A DNA stretch of 64,000 bases from MPNP01 sp965221445 (lineage in GTDB: Bacteria; Pseudomonadota; Alphaproteobacteria; Rhodobacterales; Rhodobacteraceae). How positions within the stretch are numbered: position 1 is the first letter of the stretch; each line of letters opens with the position of its first letter. The notes beneath the pieces are model-generated. The model saw only the letters and a list, made by a program, of their open reading frames with translations. It was not told where the DNA came from and did not search any database. This document shows positions 1 through 9,104 of this stretch, piece after piece. The position numbers and the translations under genes were made by a program. The stretch covers positions 3,038,001-3,102,000 of the forward strand of contig CBDCSF010000013.1 of NCBI GenBank assembly GCA_965221445.1. Reading direction: 5' to 3'.

Positions 1-2
1 AA

Positions 3-575
3 ACTCCAAGAGGGGAAAGAAGGTATGATATTTTCTCCAAGCTATTAAAGGAGAGGATCGTATTTGTTTGTGGCGAGATAACCGATGAAGTATCCACACT
101 TGCAGTAGCTCAATTATTGTTCCTTGAAGCTGAAAATCCAAAATCCGAAATCTTTATGTACATAAATAGTCCCGGTGGGGAAGTGGATTCCGGCCTAGCC
201 ATTTATGATGCGATGCAATATATCTCTCCACCGGTTTCAACCCTTGCTTTTGGTCGGGCAGCCTCAATGGGTGCATTGCTATTGACTGCCGGGGAACCAG
301 GAAAAAGATATTCCTTACCACATAGTTCCATAATGGTACATCAATCCATGGGAGGCTTTCGGGGAAGGTTTAGTGATGTAACCATTCACTATGACCATAT
401 GAAAGAGCGTGAAACGACTTTGAGGGACATTCTGATGAAACATACAGGAAGGACTCTAGATGAGGTAAGTGACGCTATCAGGGATGGAGATAAACACCTA
501 AATCCTCATGAAGCACAAGAGTGGGGATTGATTGATAAAATTGTTACAACTCGTTCAAATAATTCTGAAGATTAA
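3..575 (+). CDS. clpP: ATP-dependent Clp protease proteolytic subunit ClpP (5' end cut by window edge)
   Basis: Serine protease subunit that forms the double-heptamer chamber of ClpXP and degrades unfolded or tagged cytoplasmic proteins. The reading frame is open from the first bases of the window: the ClpP-typical stretch RGERRYDIFSKLLKERIVF is encoded from about position 9, upstream of the first possible start codon at 117, so only about a dozen N-terminal residues are missing. The catalytic serine lies in GRAASMGAL, the histidine in MVHQSMGG, and the acidic residue is expected in DGDKHLNPHEA near the C-terminus. clpX follows after about 75 bp in the same direction, the usual clpP-clpX pairing. 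Identification is certain; only the start is unseen. Confidence 0.97.
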   Translation, partial: TPRGERRYDIFSKLLKERIVFVCGEITDEVSTLAVAQLLFLEAENPKSEIFMYINSPGGEVDSGLAIYDAMQYISPPVSTLAFGRAASMGALLLTAGEPGKRYSLPHSSIMVHQSMGGFRGRFSDVTIHYDHMKERETTLRDILMKHTGRTLDEVSDAIRDGDKHLNPHEAQEWGLIDKIVTTRSNNSED

Positions 576-649
576 ACTTATTTCCATTTTTTGTGGAAAT
601 CGGTTATACACTTGGCATTGATTCAAGGCAGTTAAATAGGTGTTCGTGT

Positions 650-1912
650 ATGATTAATCAGACTCCACCTGAAGAAAGTGAACTTCTCTGCTCGTTCTGC
701 GGCAAAAGCAAAAGTGAGGTCAACAAACTTATTGCTGGCCCTAATGTGTACATTTGTGATGAATGCATAGAGCTTTCTGTAGAAATAATTAAGCAAGATA
801 AGGAAGTCATTTCACGCAAGCAGGAACATCAGCCTACTCCCCCACAGGAAATCTATCGGTTTCTAGATGACTATGTAATTGGTCAGTCTCACGCAAAGAA
901 AGTGCTTTCTGTAGCTGTTTACAACCACTACAAAATGTTGAATAATCTCGAGAATGATCTCGGGGTTGAAATTGCCAAATCTAATATCCTGCTAATTGGT
1001 CCTACAGGATGCGGTAAAACTCTTTTGGCTCAGACTTTGGCCAAACTATTGGATGTTCCCTTTACCATGGCTGATGCTACAACACTTACTGAAGCTGGCT
1101 ACGTGGGTGAAGATGTAGAAAACATAATTCTCAGGCTACTCCAAGCGGCAGAATATAATGTTTCCAAAGCTCAACGAGGCATCGTCTATATTGATGAGTT
1201 GGATAAAATCACACGTAAAACTGATAATCCCTCAATAACAAGAGATGTGAGTGGAGAAGGGGTTCAGCAAGCCTTGCTCAAGATAATCGAAGGAACCATC
1301 ACTTCCATTCCTCCAAGAGGAGGACGGAAACATCCACAGCAGGAATTCCTGCAGGTTGATACCTCCAACATTCTCTTTATTTGTGGAGGTGCATTTGCAG
1401 GATTGGAGAAAGTAATTCAGAACAGAACCAGACCCTCTGCTTTGGGTTTTGAGGTGGAAATTTCTGATTTGGAAACAAAGGGATTAAGTGAACTCCTGGA
1501 GGATCTGGAACCTGAGGATTTGATGAAATTCGGTCTTATTCCAGAATTTGTAGGAAGGCTGCCCGTAGTTGCTACCCTGAATGAGTTAGATATAGATGCG
1601 TTGGTAAAGGTATTTACCGAGCCAAAAAACTCTCTAATTAAACAATTTAGCAAACTTTTTGAATTGGATGGAATCAAATTGACCTTTACTGACGAAGCTA
1701 TTAGGGCTATCGCTACAAAGGCTTTTGTTTTAAAAACTGGTGCGAGAGGGCTAAGGTCAATAATTGAAGAAATATTGCTTGATACCATGTTTGAACTACC
1801 ACTTGATGATAGTGTCGTGGAAATAGTTGTAACCGAAGAATGTGTGGTATCTAATGCTATACCTCTGAGGTTCTATTCGGAAAGTACATTACCCAGGGCT
1901 GCAGGTTCCTAA
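650..1912 (+). CDS. clpX: ATP-dependent Clp protease ATP-binding subunit ClpX
   Basis: AAA+ unfoldase that recognises substrates and threads them into ClpP. With the ATG at 650 the product is 420 residues, the normal length. A zinc-binding domain uses Cys14, Cys17, Cys36 and Cys39 (CSFC and CDEC); it is followed by Walker A GPTGCGKT, the pore loop GYVGED, Walker B VYIDELDKI, and the sensor 2 region LKTGARGLRSIIEE. The ClpP-docking tripeptide, usually IGF, appears as LGF in SALGFEVE. An in-frame start at 593 would add 19 residues ahead of the zinc domain that ClpX proteins do not have, so it was rejected. It lies directly behind clpP and is probably co-transcribed with it. Confidence 0.97.
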   Translation: MINQTPPEESELLCSFCGKSKSEVNKLIAGPNVYICDECIELSVEIIKQDKEVISRKQEHQPTPPQEIYRFLDDYVIGQSHAKKVLSVAVYNHYKMLNNLENDLGVEIAKSNILLIGPTGCGKTLLAQTLAKLLDVPFTMADATTLTEAGYVGEDVENIILRLLQAAEYNVSKAQRGIVYIDELDKITRKTDNPSITRDVSGEGVQQALLKIIEGTITSIPPRGGRKHPQQEFLQVDTSNILFICGGAFAGLEKVIQNRTRPSALGFEVEISDLETKGLSELLEDLEPEDLMKFGLIPEFVGRLPVVATLNELDIDALVKVFTEPKNSLIKQFSKLFELDGIKLTFTDEAIRAIATKAFVLKTGARGLRSIIEEILLDTMFELPLDDSVVEIVVTEECVVSNAIPLRFYSESTLPRAAGS

Positions 1913-1948
1913 TTGATCCAATATCCTGGCCCTCAAGGAAAGCGATGA

Positions 1949-2323
1949 ATGAATTTTATCATTAGGTTAATAACTTGGTGGAATTCCCAGACTTTGGGTA
2001 CCCAGATCTATACTTGGCGCAAGGGCCAGAGAGTGGGTGAAGACCCTGAGGGTAACACTTATTACCGAACCAAGGATGACGAGAGACGGTGGGTCGTCTA
2101 TAAGGGCAATATTGAAGCAAGTAGAATTTCTCCCCAATGGCATGGATGGTTGCACCATACTTTTGAAAATCCACCAACCGAGGACCCTCTCCCAATGAAA
2201 AAGTGGGAAAAACCCCACGTTGCGAACAAAACCGGAATGCCGGAAGCATATTCACCCCTCGGATCACTCAGGGGTAAGAGAAAGGATTTAACCAGAGATT
2301 ATATTCCCTGGAATCCAGAATAA
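1949..2323 (+). CDS. NADH:ubiquinone oxidoreductase accessory subunit NDUFA12-like
   Basis: A 124-residue homologue of the mitochondrial complex I accessory subunit NDUFA12 (B17.2), found in alphaproteobacteria, where it binds the peripheral arm of complex I at the inner membrane. Family-typical features visible are the N-terminal TWWNSQTLGTQIYTWRKG, the G(E)DPEGNTYY stretch, RRWVVYKG, the WHGWLHHT motif, and the terminal RDYIPWNP. It sits between clpX and mlaD, the order expected for alphaproteobacteria, where it heads the mlaD-DUF2155-aat group away from the main nuo operon. The assignment rests on these motifs and on the context, which agree. Confidence 0.93.
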   Translation: MNFIIRLITWWNSQTLGTQIYTWRKGQRVGEDPEGNTYYRTKDDERRWVVYKGNIEASRISPQWHGWLHHTFENPPTEDPLPMKKWEKPHVANKTGMPEAYSPLGSLRGKRKDLTRDYIPWNPE

Positions 2324-2336
2324 ATAAGGTACATTT

Positions 2337-2780
2337 ATGGCCGAAAATAAATTGGAAGTTGTTATCGGTGCAGCGGTACTTTTAATAACAGGGACCTTTT
2401 TCTACTTTTTATTACTTGAAAATGACTCATTTTTTGAAGATGGGGGATATAAGCTCGTGGCAGAATTTAATTCTGCACAAGGTGTTTCTGTAGGGACTGA
2501 TGTCAAGCTTGCAGGTATAAAAGTGGGTTCTGTTTCGGAAATGGCGATCAATCCACAAACATATAAGGCAGATGTTCATTTGACAATCAACTCAGATCTT
2601 GAAATTCCTGTTGACAGTTTCCTTGCAGTTTCCTCTGAGGGTCTGTTGGGAGCAAATTTTGTTGAAATCCTGCCGGGGATTGATTTCGAGTACTTTCAGC
2701 CAGGGGAGAAAGTAGTCCAAACACAATCCTATGTTGATTTTATGAGCTTGATGGCAGGTTTTGTTAATTCACAAAACTGA
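2337..2780 (+). CDS. mlaD: Phospholipid ABC transporter substrate-binding protein MlaD (MCE domain)
   Basis: 147-residue membrane-anchored MCE-domain protein that carries phospholipids across the periplasm in the Mla pathway, which maintains outer-membrane lipid asymmetry. One N-terminal transmembrane segment (about residues 9-27, ending FFYFLLLEN) is followed by a single MCE domain: YKLVAEFNSAQGVSVGTDVKLAGIKVG, interrupted here by family-typical turns, and then SSEGLLGANFVEILPG. The length is that of MlaD rather than a multi-MCE protein. It starts 13 bp after the NDUFA12-like gene and ends 2 bp before the DUF2155 gene, so the three are likely one transcript. The mlaEF partners are not in this window. 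Confidence 0.9.
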   Translation: MAENKLEVVIGAAVLLITGTFFYFLLLENDSFFEDGGYKLVAEFNSAQGVSVGTDVKLAGIKVGSVSEMAINPQTYKADVHLTINSDLEIPVDSFLAVSSEGLLGANFVEILPGIDFEYFQPGEKVVQTQSYVDFMSLMAGFVNSQN

Positions 2781-2782
2781 AT

Positions 2783-3178
2783 ATGCACCGGTTGATATCA
2801 TTTGTCCTAATATCCCTGTTATTACCAAATATTGCCAATACCCAGACGAGTCTTAAAGGAGATGGTGCTTTTTTGAAGGCCTTGGATACCATAACGGGAA
2901 GAGTTGAAGATTTGGAAATCAAAGCAGGTGAAACCGTAAATTTTGAGAATTTGGTTATTACCCTTGAGGATTGCAGATACCTATCAGAAAACCCTGTCAA
3001 ATTTTCTTATGCTTTTGTCACCATTTCGGATCAAAGGGAACAATCAGATTTATTTTCGGCCTGGATGATTTCACAATCACCTGCCTTGTCCGCTGTGGAA
3101 CATCCGAGATTTGATTTCTGGCTAATCCGCTGTATGACCCTTTCACCAGATACTTCCACCGGTAAGGATGAAAATTGA
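2783..3178 (+). CDS. DUF2155 periplasmic protein
   Basis: 131-residue exported protein of the alphaproteobacterial DUF2155 family; its function is not known. A signal peptide of about 20 residues (LISFVLISLLLPNIANTQ) precedes a short domain containing the conserved core DTITGRVEDLEIKAGE, the cysteine in LEDCRYL, and the C-terminal SAWMISQSPALSAVEHP followed by DFWLIRC. Both conserved cysteines probably form a periplasmic disulfide (inference). It follows mlaD with a 2-bp gap, suggesting translational coupling. Its last 148 bp lie antisense to the 3' end of aat; because the conserved DUF2155 C-terminus falls inside the overlap, this gene is the better-constrained partner. Confidence 0.88.
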   Translation: MHRLISFVLISLLLPNIANTQTSLKGDGAFLKALDTITGRVEDLEIKAGETVNFENLVITLEDCRYLSENPVKFSYAFVTISDQREQSDLFSAWMISQSPALSAVEHPRFDFWLIRCMTLSPDTSTGKDEN

Positions 3179-3747
3179 ACATTTGATTTCTGACAGGCTG
3201 TGCCAATCAAATTTCTAAATTTTTCTTCTGAAATTACCTTCCCTCCCATTTTTTCCAAATGGGAGCTTGGCATTTGAGCATCCAGTACTTCAAATCCAGT
3301 CCGCTTCAAATGATCAACAAGGTAAACCAAGGCGATTTTGGAGGAATCAGGTTTGGTGTAAAACATGCTCTCTCCAAAAAACACGCCTCCTAGAGCAACC
3401 CCGTATAGCCCTCCGACCAGAGCATTTTCCTCCCAGACCTCTAACGAATGAACAAGATTCCTTTTGTTCAGTTGAGTGTAGATATACTTTACGGCTGGGT
3501 TAATCCAGGTTTGCTCTCTTTTGGAACATAGGTCAATAACCAAGGGGCAATTCTTGTTTATCGTCAGGTGAAAAGGGTTTGCTTTGATTTTCCTCCTTAA
3601 CCTTTTGGGAACCCTGAAACCATCAAGTGGAATAATAAATCGTTCTTCGGATCTGGCCCAATAAAAGGAACATGGGTCTTCTTCATCACCCATGATAAAA
3701 TTCCCCTGTCGATAGTACAGCTTAAATTTTTCTACAAATTCATCCAT
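3031..3747 (-). CDS. aat: Leucyl/phenylalanyl-tRNA--protein transferase
   Basis: Adds Leu or Phe from aminoacyl-tRNA to N-terminal Arg/Lys of proteins, creating N-degrons for the ClpAP route of the N-end rule. 238 residues. Family motifs seen: WARSEERFIIPLDGFRVPK, KREQTWINPAV, LVGGLYGVALGGVFFGESMF (glutamate of GESMF at the active site) and LDAQMPSSHL, which carries the glutamine of the catalytic relay. The conserved domain ends near residue 185; the last 48 or so residues are encoded antisense to the DUF2155 gene and resemble no known Aat tail, so the gene appears to run past its ancestral stop. accC lies 22 bp upstream on the same strand, as in other alphaproteobacteria. Confidence 0.92.
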   Translation of the reverse strand: MDEFVEKFKLYYRQGNFIMGDEEDPCSFYWARSEERFIIPLDGFRVPKRLRRKIKANPFHLTINKNCPLVIDLCSKREQTWINPAVKYIYTQLNKRNLVHSLEVWEENALVGGLYGVALGGVFFGESMFYTKPDSSKIALVYLVDHLKRTGFEVLDAQMPSSHLEKMGGKVISEEKFRNLIGTACQKSNVQFSSLPVEVSGERVIQRISQKSNLGCSTADKAGDCEIIQAENKSDCSL

Positions 3748-3769
3748 TACTCAGAAACAATGGAAGAGG

Positions 3770-5140
3770 TTAATTTTTTTTCAACAATGGGCCATTTTGT
3801 TTTATCCATTTTTCCAACCAGTGGATATCATAATTACCGTTCAGGAAATCATGATCCTCAAGTAGTAACTGAAATAGTGGGGCAGTGGTACTGATCGGGT
3901 GGACGATCAGTTCCTCCAAAGCCCTTCTTAATTTGGAAATAGCTATCGTCCTGTTTTCTCCATGGGCTATCAGTTTGCCGATCAGACTATCATAGTTTGA
4001 TGGGACCGTAAAACCGTTGTAAAGGAATGAATCCATTCTGATTCCCAATCCACCAGGAGAGTGGTATAGGCCAACTTTACCTGGGCAAGGAATGAAATCT
4101 GGAACAGTTTCAGCATTGATTCTTACCTCAATAGAATGTCCTCTAGGATGCAGATCCTCCTGCTTTATTTGTAAGGCATTACCTGCAGCGACCATGATTT
4201 GTTCCTTAACCAGGTCAATTCCGAAAATGGCTTCTGTTACCGGATGCTCCACCTGTAGACGTGTGTTCATTTCGATGAAATAAAATTTACCGTCCTGATA
4301 GAGAAACTCAATGGTTCCAACGCCTTCATAGCCCATTTCAGCAATTGCCCTGGAACAAATTTCTCCAATTTCTGTACGCGTTTTTTCATCTATTAGAGGA
4401 CTGGGCGCTTCTTCAAGAAGTTTTTGATGACGTCTTTGAATGGTACAATCCCTTTCCCCAAAGTGGACTGCATTCCCTTTGCCGTCTCCCAAAACCTGAA
4501 TTTCAATATGGCGCCCGTGGGGAAGAAACTTTTCCAGGTATACCTCGTCATTACCGAAACTGGCTTCTGCTTCCTGCTGGGCTGCAAGAAAGGATTGTTC
4601 AATATCTGCCTCGGAGTTAACAACCTTCATACCCCTACCGCCACCACCAGCTGAAGCCTTGACGATCACAGGATAACCGATATCATTGGCAACACTTTTG
4701 GCCATTTCAATGGAATCTATACTTTCATTAGGGCCAGGTACACATGGAACCCCAAGTTCCAACATTTTTTCTTTGGCAGTAATCTTGTCGCCCATCAACT
4801 TGATATGTTTGGAGGATGGTCCAATAAAGGTAATATCATGATCCTCCAACTGTTCAACGAATTCAGCGTTTTCGGAAAGAAAACCATAACCTGGGTGAAC
4901 GGCATTGGAACCAGTGATTTCACAGGCTGAAATTATTGCCGAGAAGGATAAATAACTTTCTTTATTGTCCGGCGATCTTGGTTTGCCAATACAAACGGCT
5001 TCATCAGCCATACGGACATGCATTGCGTCCTGATCAACTGTCGTGTGGACTGCAACGGTAGAAATATTCATCTCCTTACAGGTTCTGATTATTCTTAGGG
5101 AAATTTCTCCGCGGTTGGCAATGAGTATTTTTGAAAACAT
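3770..5140 (-). CDS. accC: Acetyl-CoA carboxylase biotin carboxylase subunit
   Basis: 456-residue ATP-grasp enzyme that carboxylates the biotin on AccB in the first step of fatty-acid synthesis. It has the N-terminal MFSKILIANRGEISLRI, the HPGYGFLSENAEF motif, the glycine-rich ATP loop KASAGGGGRGMKVV, the RDCTIQRRHQKLLEE stretch, and the EMNTRLQVEHPVTE signature with catalytic Arg and Glu. Length and motifs match a stand-alone bacterial AccC without fused domains. It sits 53 bp downstream of accB on the same strand; the two form the usual accBC operon, here continuing into aat. Confidence 0.97.
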   Translation of the reverse strand: MFSKILIANRGEISLRIIRTCKEMNISTVAVHTTVDQDAMHVRMADEAVCIGKPRSPDNKESYLSFSAIISACEITGSNAVHPGYGFLSENAEFVEQLEDHDITFIGPSSKHIKLMGDKITAKEKMLELGVPCVPGPNESIDSIEMAKSVANDIGYPVIVKASAGGGGRGMKVVNSEADIEQSFLAAQQEAEASFGNDEVYLEKFLPHGRHIEIQVLGDGKGNAVHFGERDCTIQRRHQKLLEEAPSPLIDEKTRTEIGEICSRAIAEMGYEGVGTIEFLYQDGKFYFIEMNTRLQVEHPVTEAIFGIDLVKEQIMVAAGNALQIKQEDLHPRGHSIEVRINAETVPDFIPCPGKVGLYHSPGGLGIRMDSFLYNGFTVPSNYDSLIGKLIAHGENRTIAISKLRRALEELIVHPISTTAPLFQLLLEDHDFLNGNYDIHWLEKWIKQNGPLLKKN

Positions 5141-5193
5141 TTTGGAAAAGTTCGTTTAGCTTACTAGAAAGAGATTCAATAATAGGACTGCGG

Positions 5194-5661
5194 TCAATCA
5201 ATGATCATTAGTTCTGAACCATACTGAACCGGCTCGCCATCGTCGACCATGATTTTCCTGATTGTTCCAGAATGGGGAGCACCGATGAAATTCATAGTTT
5301 TCATCGCTTCAATGATAAGGATTGTTTCTCCTTCCCTAACGCTTTGTCCGATATGAACGAAGGGGGTTTCAGCCTCAGGACTTGGTTTGAGGTAAGCAGT
5401 ACCAACCATTTCCGAGGATACCAATCCCTTGGTTTCAGCCTTGCTTTCCTCCAAAGGAGGTAATGAGCTTAGAACTTCCGGATTTGGGGGTAAGGATTCC
5501 CGAGAGGGTAATATTGCTTTCCCAGCATAAGTAGCCATTCTTAACTTTATTCGCGAAGACTCATCCTCCTTGATTTCAACTTCAAATTCTCCAAGCTCTT
5601 TTTCCTTGAACAAATCCATTAGTTTGGAAATTATTTCCAACTTTGATTCTTCCTTGGCCAC
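5194..5661 (-). CDS. accB: Acetyl-CoA carboxylase biotin carboxyl carrier protein
   Basis: 155-residue carrier that swings covalently bound biotin between AccC and the carboxyltransferase. The C-terminal biotinyl domain has the attachment motif EAMKTMN with the modified lysine at about residue 121, and the following SGTIRKIMVDDGEPVQ typical of the family. The N-terminal helix (ISKLMDLFKEKELGEFEVE) and a Pro/Ser-rich linker of about 50 residues precede it. Alphaproteobacteria often have aroQ upstream of accB; here the upstream neighbour is a DsbA-like gene 32 bp away, which probably shares the transcript. Confidence 0.96.
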   Translation of the reverse strand: MAKEESKLEIISKLMDLFKEKELGEFEVEIKEDESSRIKLRMATYAGKAILPSRESLPPNPEVLSSLPPLEESKAETKGLVSSEMVGTAYLKPSPEAETPFVHIGQSVREGETILIIEAMKTMNFIGAPHSGTIRKIMVDDGEPVQYGSELMIID

Positions 5662-5693
5662 CTAAACCTCCAAAATAATTATTTCGCTGTCAT

Positions 5694-6509
5694 TTAATTT
5701 CGTGCAGTTTCTAATTGATCTATTTCATACCTAAATTCATCAAGAGATAAAAAACCACTATAAACTCTATTTCCTAAAATAAATGTGGGAGTCGCATTGA
5801 TATCCAGTGCTTGTGCCAACTGATAGTTGTTTTCCAGTACTTGAGTAACAGAAGGATCGTCCATTTTTATTCTTAAAGATTGAATATCCAACTCAGCGAT
5901 ATCCGCTATTTCCGAAATCACCGTATCACTTATTGGTTCCTGAAGTTTTATAAGATGGTCGTGGATGATTTCATATTTTTCTGATCCAGCGAGTTGTAAT
6001 ACAGCTACCGCAAGTTTGGCAGAAATAACAGATTGTTCGCCCAAGATAGGAAATTCTTTGATTACCAAACGTACATTCGGCTCCAATTCTATTAGATCTT
6101 TGATTACAGGAGAAGCTCTACGACAAAAGCCACATCGGTAATCAACGAATTCCACCAGGTTAATTTCACCATCTGGATTGCCGCCTACCCATGAATCTGG
6201 GCTATTGAAAATAAAATCATAATTGAGTTCAATCAAATGCATTTGCATTTCCAGATTCAACTCGTTTTGTTGTTGCTCCAGTCTTTCGAGAACCTCCAGC
6301 ATTATTTCGGGATTTTCCAATAAATATTCCTTAACCAATTCTCCAAACGCATCTCTTTCCTTGGGGCTAAGGTTTTCAAAGTCTGCAGCTTTAGACGTAG
6401 CAGCAAGTGACAAAAGAAAAATACTGATAGTAAGTATAGGTCGCCACTGGTTGACTATGCCAAACATCCCATGGCAAAAATGAAGAATGATTCTGCTTAA
6501 TCTGGACAC
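5694..6509 (-). CDS. DsbA/ScsC-family periplasmic thiol-disulfide oxidoreductase
   Basis: 271-residue exported thioredoxin-fold protein. A hydrophobic segment (residues about 23-40, LTISIFLLSLAATSKA) acts as signal peptide. Residues 43-90 are a helical region (KEYLLENPEIMLEVLERLEQQ) of the kind that precedes the catalytic domain in ScsC/Com1-like proteins, where it drives oligomerisation. The active site is C126-G-F-C129 inside VDYRCGFCRRASP, and the cis-proline loop is INATPTFILG. It could be an oxidase or isomerase of periplasmic disulfides. A dsbB is present at 32.8 kb. It lies upstream of accB on the same strand. The family assignment is firm; the exact redox role is not. Confidence 0.88.
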   Translation of the reverse strand: MSRLSRIILHFCHGMFGIVNQWRPILTISIFLLSLAATSKAADFENLSPKERDAFGELVKEYLLENPEIMLEVLERLEQQQNELNLEMQMHLIELNYDFIFNSPDSWVGGNPDGEINLVEFVDYRCGFCRRASPVIKDLIELEPNVRLVIKEFPILGEQSVISAKLAVAVLQLAGSEKYEIIHDHLIKLQEPISDTVISEIADIAELDIQSLRIKMDDPSVTQVLENNYQLAQALDINATPTFILGNRVYSGFLSLDEFRYEIDQLETARN

Positions 6510-6620
6510 TGTGTAAATTCCTCTGGTTAAATTAGAACAATATTAGTTGATATTGTTAGTATTTTTCCAATTCATGAAACTTCAAAGCTTTTTGTTTCCA
6601 TTTTTCGATGTGGCTGATTT

Positions 6621-9083
6621 TTATTCTTTTTGCTCGTGGAAAATTTCCAGGTCAGATGGTGAAATCACTTCAAATGCGCCATCATGATCTATAGCTCTTG
6701 CTTCATTTGGAGCAATTTCATTTAATAGGTTTTCAAGATTAGGGTTAATCGCAGGTTTTGCTCTTTGGTGTTTATATTTTTGTTGTGGTTTGGAAGTTGC
6801 TGTTCTCTGCTTTCTAGGTAATTTACTTTTTTCGTTATCCTGATTTGCTTCACCAGGCGTATTTTCTTCAGGAGAATCTGTCTTACCGGTATCTCTAGTT
6901 GGTGTTCCTTGTTCCTTTGTATTAGTAGTCTTCACCGCTTTCCCGGGGCTTGCATTTTTCTCCTTTGTTCTATTCTTTACCTTCCGTACTTTTACCTTTT
7001 TTCTTTTGGCACTCTTGGCTGGCTTGGGTGAATCTTCTTTGGGATTTTGTTCATCTAACAGAGGCATTTCCTTTTGAACGGGATCTGCTTCAGGTGGCAT
7101 TTGGGTTTCAGGTATTTCAGTTTTCGATTTCCTGTTTTTTGCAAAACCTGGTTCGTTCTGCTTCTCTAATTTTGAATGCGTATCAACTGAAGTTAAGCTT
7201 GCTTCCACCTTAGAGGAGGTAGTATCCTGGGATTTTTCCTCCCCCCGGGTATCCTTTTTGCTTCCTGATTTGTATCTATTTTCTGATCCTGATTTCGTAG
7301 GGTATTTGGAATATTTTTTAGCAGACCAGCTGGATTTTGGTGAATGATAATTGTTTTTCTGATATTTCGGAGGGTATCTGAATATTTCCTTATTCTTATC
7401 GGGGCTGAACAAAACAAAACTGTATTCTTGTGAGAAGAGGTTATTATTGGTTTCAAATCTTATGCGACATCCGTAGACATCTTCTATCCGGGATATTTCC
7501 CTTCGCGATTCATTCAGAAAATAGTTTTCAAGTGATGTAGATACGGAAACCTGTACATTACCAGCTTTTCTTAGGGAACATTCTGCTTCAATATGTCTTA
7601 GAATTATTACTGCCAGGGTATCATCCAAAATAACCCTGCCAGTTCCACCACATGCAGGGCATATTTTGGTGGTATTCGTTGACAAATTTTCACCGGCTCT
7701 TTGACGGGTCATTTCCAGCAAACCCAATTTGGAAATATAACCGCAATTAATCCATGCCTGATCTCTCCGCAAAGCTGTACGCAGGGCAGTTTCTACTTCC
7801 TTGCGGTGCTGCTGGATTTCCATATCAATAAAATCAATGACAATAATCCCGGCCAAATCCCGTAACCTTAATTGCCTGGCAATTTCATTGGCTGCTTCAA
7901 TATTAGTTCGAAGAGCGGTTTCTGAAAGAGTCTTACCCTGGTTGGATTTGGCAGAGTTAACATCAATTGAAACCAAGGCTTCGGTAGGTTGGATCACAAG
8001 ATGACCACCTGAAGCGAGTTCTACCCTGGGGTCATGAAGATTCCTGAGGTCCTCATGGACTCCATGATAAACGAACAAAGGCTTTAAATTGGTGTGCTTG
8101 ATTACTTTTTCAGCTTCATGGGGAACCAGAGAGTTAACAACCTCAACAGTTCTTTCGAATCCCTTCTCCCCCTCTACAATAATTTCGTTTATTGAATCAC
8201 GAAAGTAATCTCTGACAGTTGTTTCAATTAAGTCACTACTTGGTTTTACAAGGCCAGGGGCTCTGGTTTGTTTTACCGTCTCAAGGATGTCCTTCCAATT
8301 ATTTTTCTGCCTGTTGATATCGGCTTCAATAACCTCGCCCGGTGGAATGGAATTGATTGTTCTCATTATAAGACCCGCCCCTCGGGGAAAATTCAAGGTC
8401 TCATAAATGTTTCTCAATTTCTGCCGGGTATCAGGGGAGGCAATTTTACTACTGATAGAAAACCCCTTGTCACTGTTGGGAAGCAACACACAATATCTGC
8501 TTGGTAAACTAATATAGGTGGTTAAAGTTGCCCCTTTGGAATGTAATTCATCCCTTGAAACCTGGACAAGCATAACCTGACCCTTAGTAATGACATCCTG
8601 AATCAGTACATCATTAGGAAAATTACGGGAAGCTTGTCGTTGGGATCTTTGCTTTCCCTTGAACCCACCTCCATTTGTATGCTTTTGATTTGCAGCATTA
8701 CCTTTATAAAATTGAGAACGGGTTATGGCGCCGAAGTCAGTGGCATAATCCTCAAATTCCTTTAGAAAGTGAGAATCGGAACCTGCTCCATTGGCTGTCA
8801 GGTTATACGGGTCCAGATTATCGTCTGGTACCTTATGGTCAATATTGTAGTAGTCTGGATGGATTGATCGAAAAGGTAAAAAACCGTGTTTTTCAATCCC
8901 GAAATCTACGAAAGCAGCCTGAATCGAAGGTTCAATTTTTTCAATTCGGGCAAGATAGATATTTCCTGCCAGCCTGTTGGAGGTTTTGGTTTCCCTTTTG
9001 AATTCTTGTACCTTACCTCCTTCAAGTACCAATATCCGGGTTTCATCTCCACCGGTGGTATCAATAAGTATTGAAGAATGCAT
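6621..9083 (-). CDS. rne: Ribonuclease E/G
   Basis: 820-residue endoribonuclease of the RNase E/G family, core of mRNA decay and of 16S, 5S and tRNA processing. The N-terminal S1 domain (LAGNIYLARIEKIEPSIQAAF) carries an 85-residue insertion, as is common in alphaproteobacteria. The catalytic part holds the metal-binding aspartates in VSIDVNSAKSNQG and IVIDFIDMEIQQHR, and the zinc-link CPACGGTGRV that joins the dimer of dimers. From about residue 560 the protein is low-complexity, Lys/Glu/Pro/Ser-rich and presumably disordered, the type of tail that binds RNA and degradosome partners. Length and tail favour RNase E over RNase G. Folded RNA elements lie upstream of its start (see 9105-9141). 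Confidence 0.93.
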   Translation of the reverse strand: MHSSILIDTTGGDETRILVLEGGKVQEFKRETKTSNRLAGNIYLARIEKIEPSIQAAFVDFGIEKHGFLPFRSIHPDYYNIDHKVPDDNLDPYNLTANGAGSDSHFLKEFEDYATDFGAITRSQFYKGNAANQKHTNGGGFKGKQRSQRQASRNFPNDVLIQDVITKGQVMLVQVSRDELHSKGATLTTYISLPSRYCVLLPNSDKGFSISSKIASPDTRQKLRNIYETLNFPRGAGLIMRTINSIPPGEVIEADINRQKNNWKDILETVKQTRAPGLVKPSSDLIETTVRDYFRDSINEIIVEGEKGFERTVEVVNSLVPHEAEKVIKHTNLKPLFVYHGVHEDLRNLHDPRVELASGGHLVIQPTEALVSIDVNSAKSNQGKTLSETALRTNIEAANEIARQLRLRDLAGIIVIDFIDMEIQQHRKEVETALRTALRRDQAWINCGYISKLGLLEMTRQRAGENLSTNTTKICPACGGTGRVILDDTLAVIILRHIEAECSLRKAGNVQVSVSTSLENYFLNESRREISRIEDVYGCRIRFETNNNLFSQEYSFVLFSPDKNKEIFRYPPKYQKNNYHSPKSSWSAKKYSKYPTKSGSENRYKSGSKKDTRGEEKSQDTTSSKVEASLTSVDTHSKLEKQNEPGFAKNRKSKTEIPETQMPPEADPVQKEMPLLDEQNPKEDSPKPAKSAKRKKVKVRKVKNRTKEKNASPGKAVKTTNTKEQGTPTRDTGKTDSPEENTPGEANQDNEKSKLPRKQRTATSKPQQKYKHQRAKPAINPNLENLLNEIAPNEARAIDHDGAFEVISPSDLEIFHEQKE

Positions 9084-9104
9084 AATTTTCTCTTTAAAAA
9101 CAGT

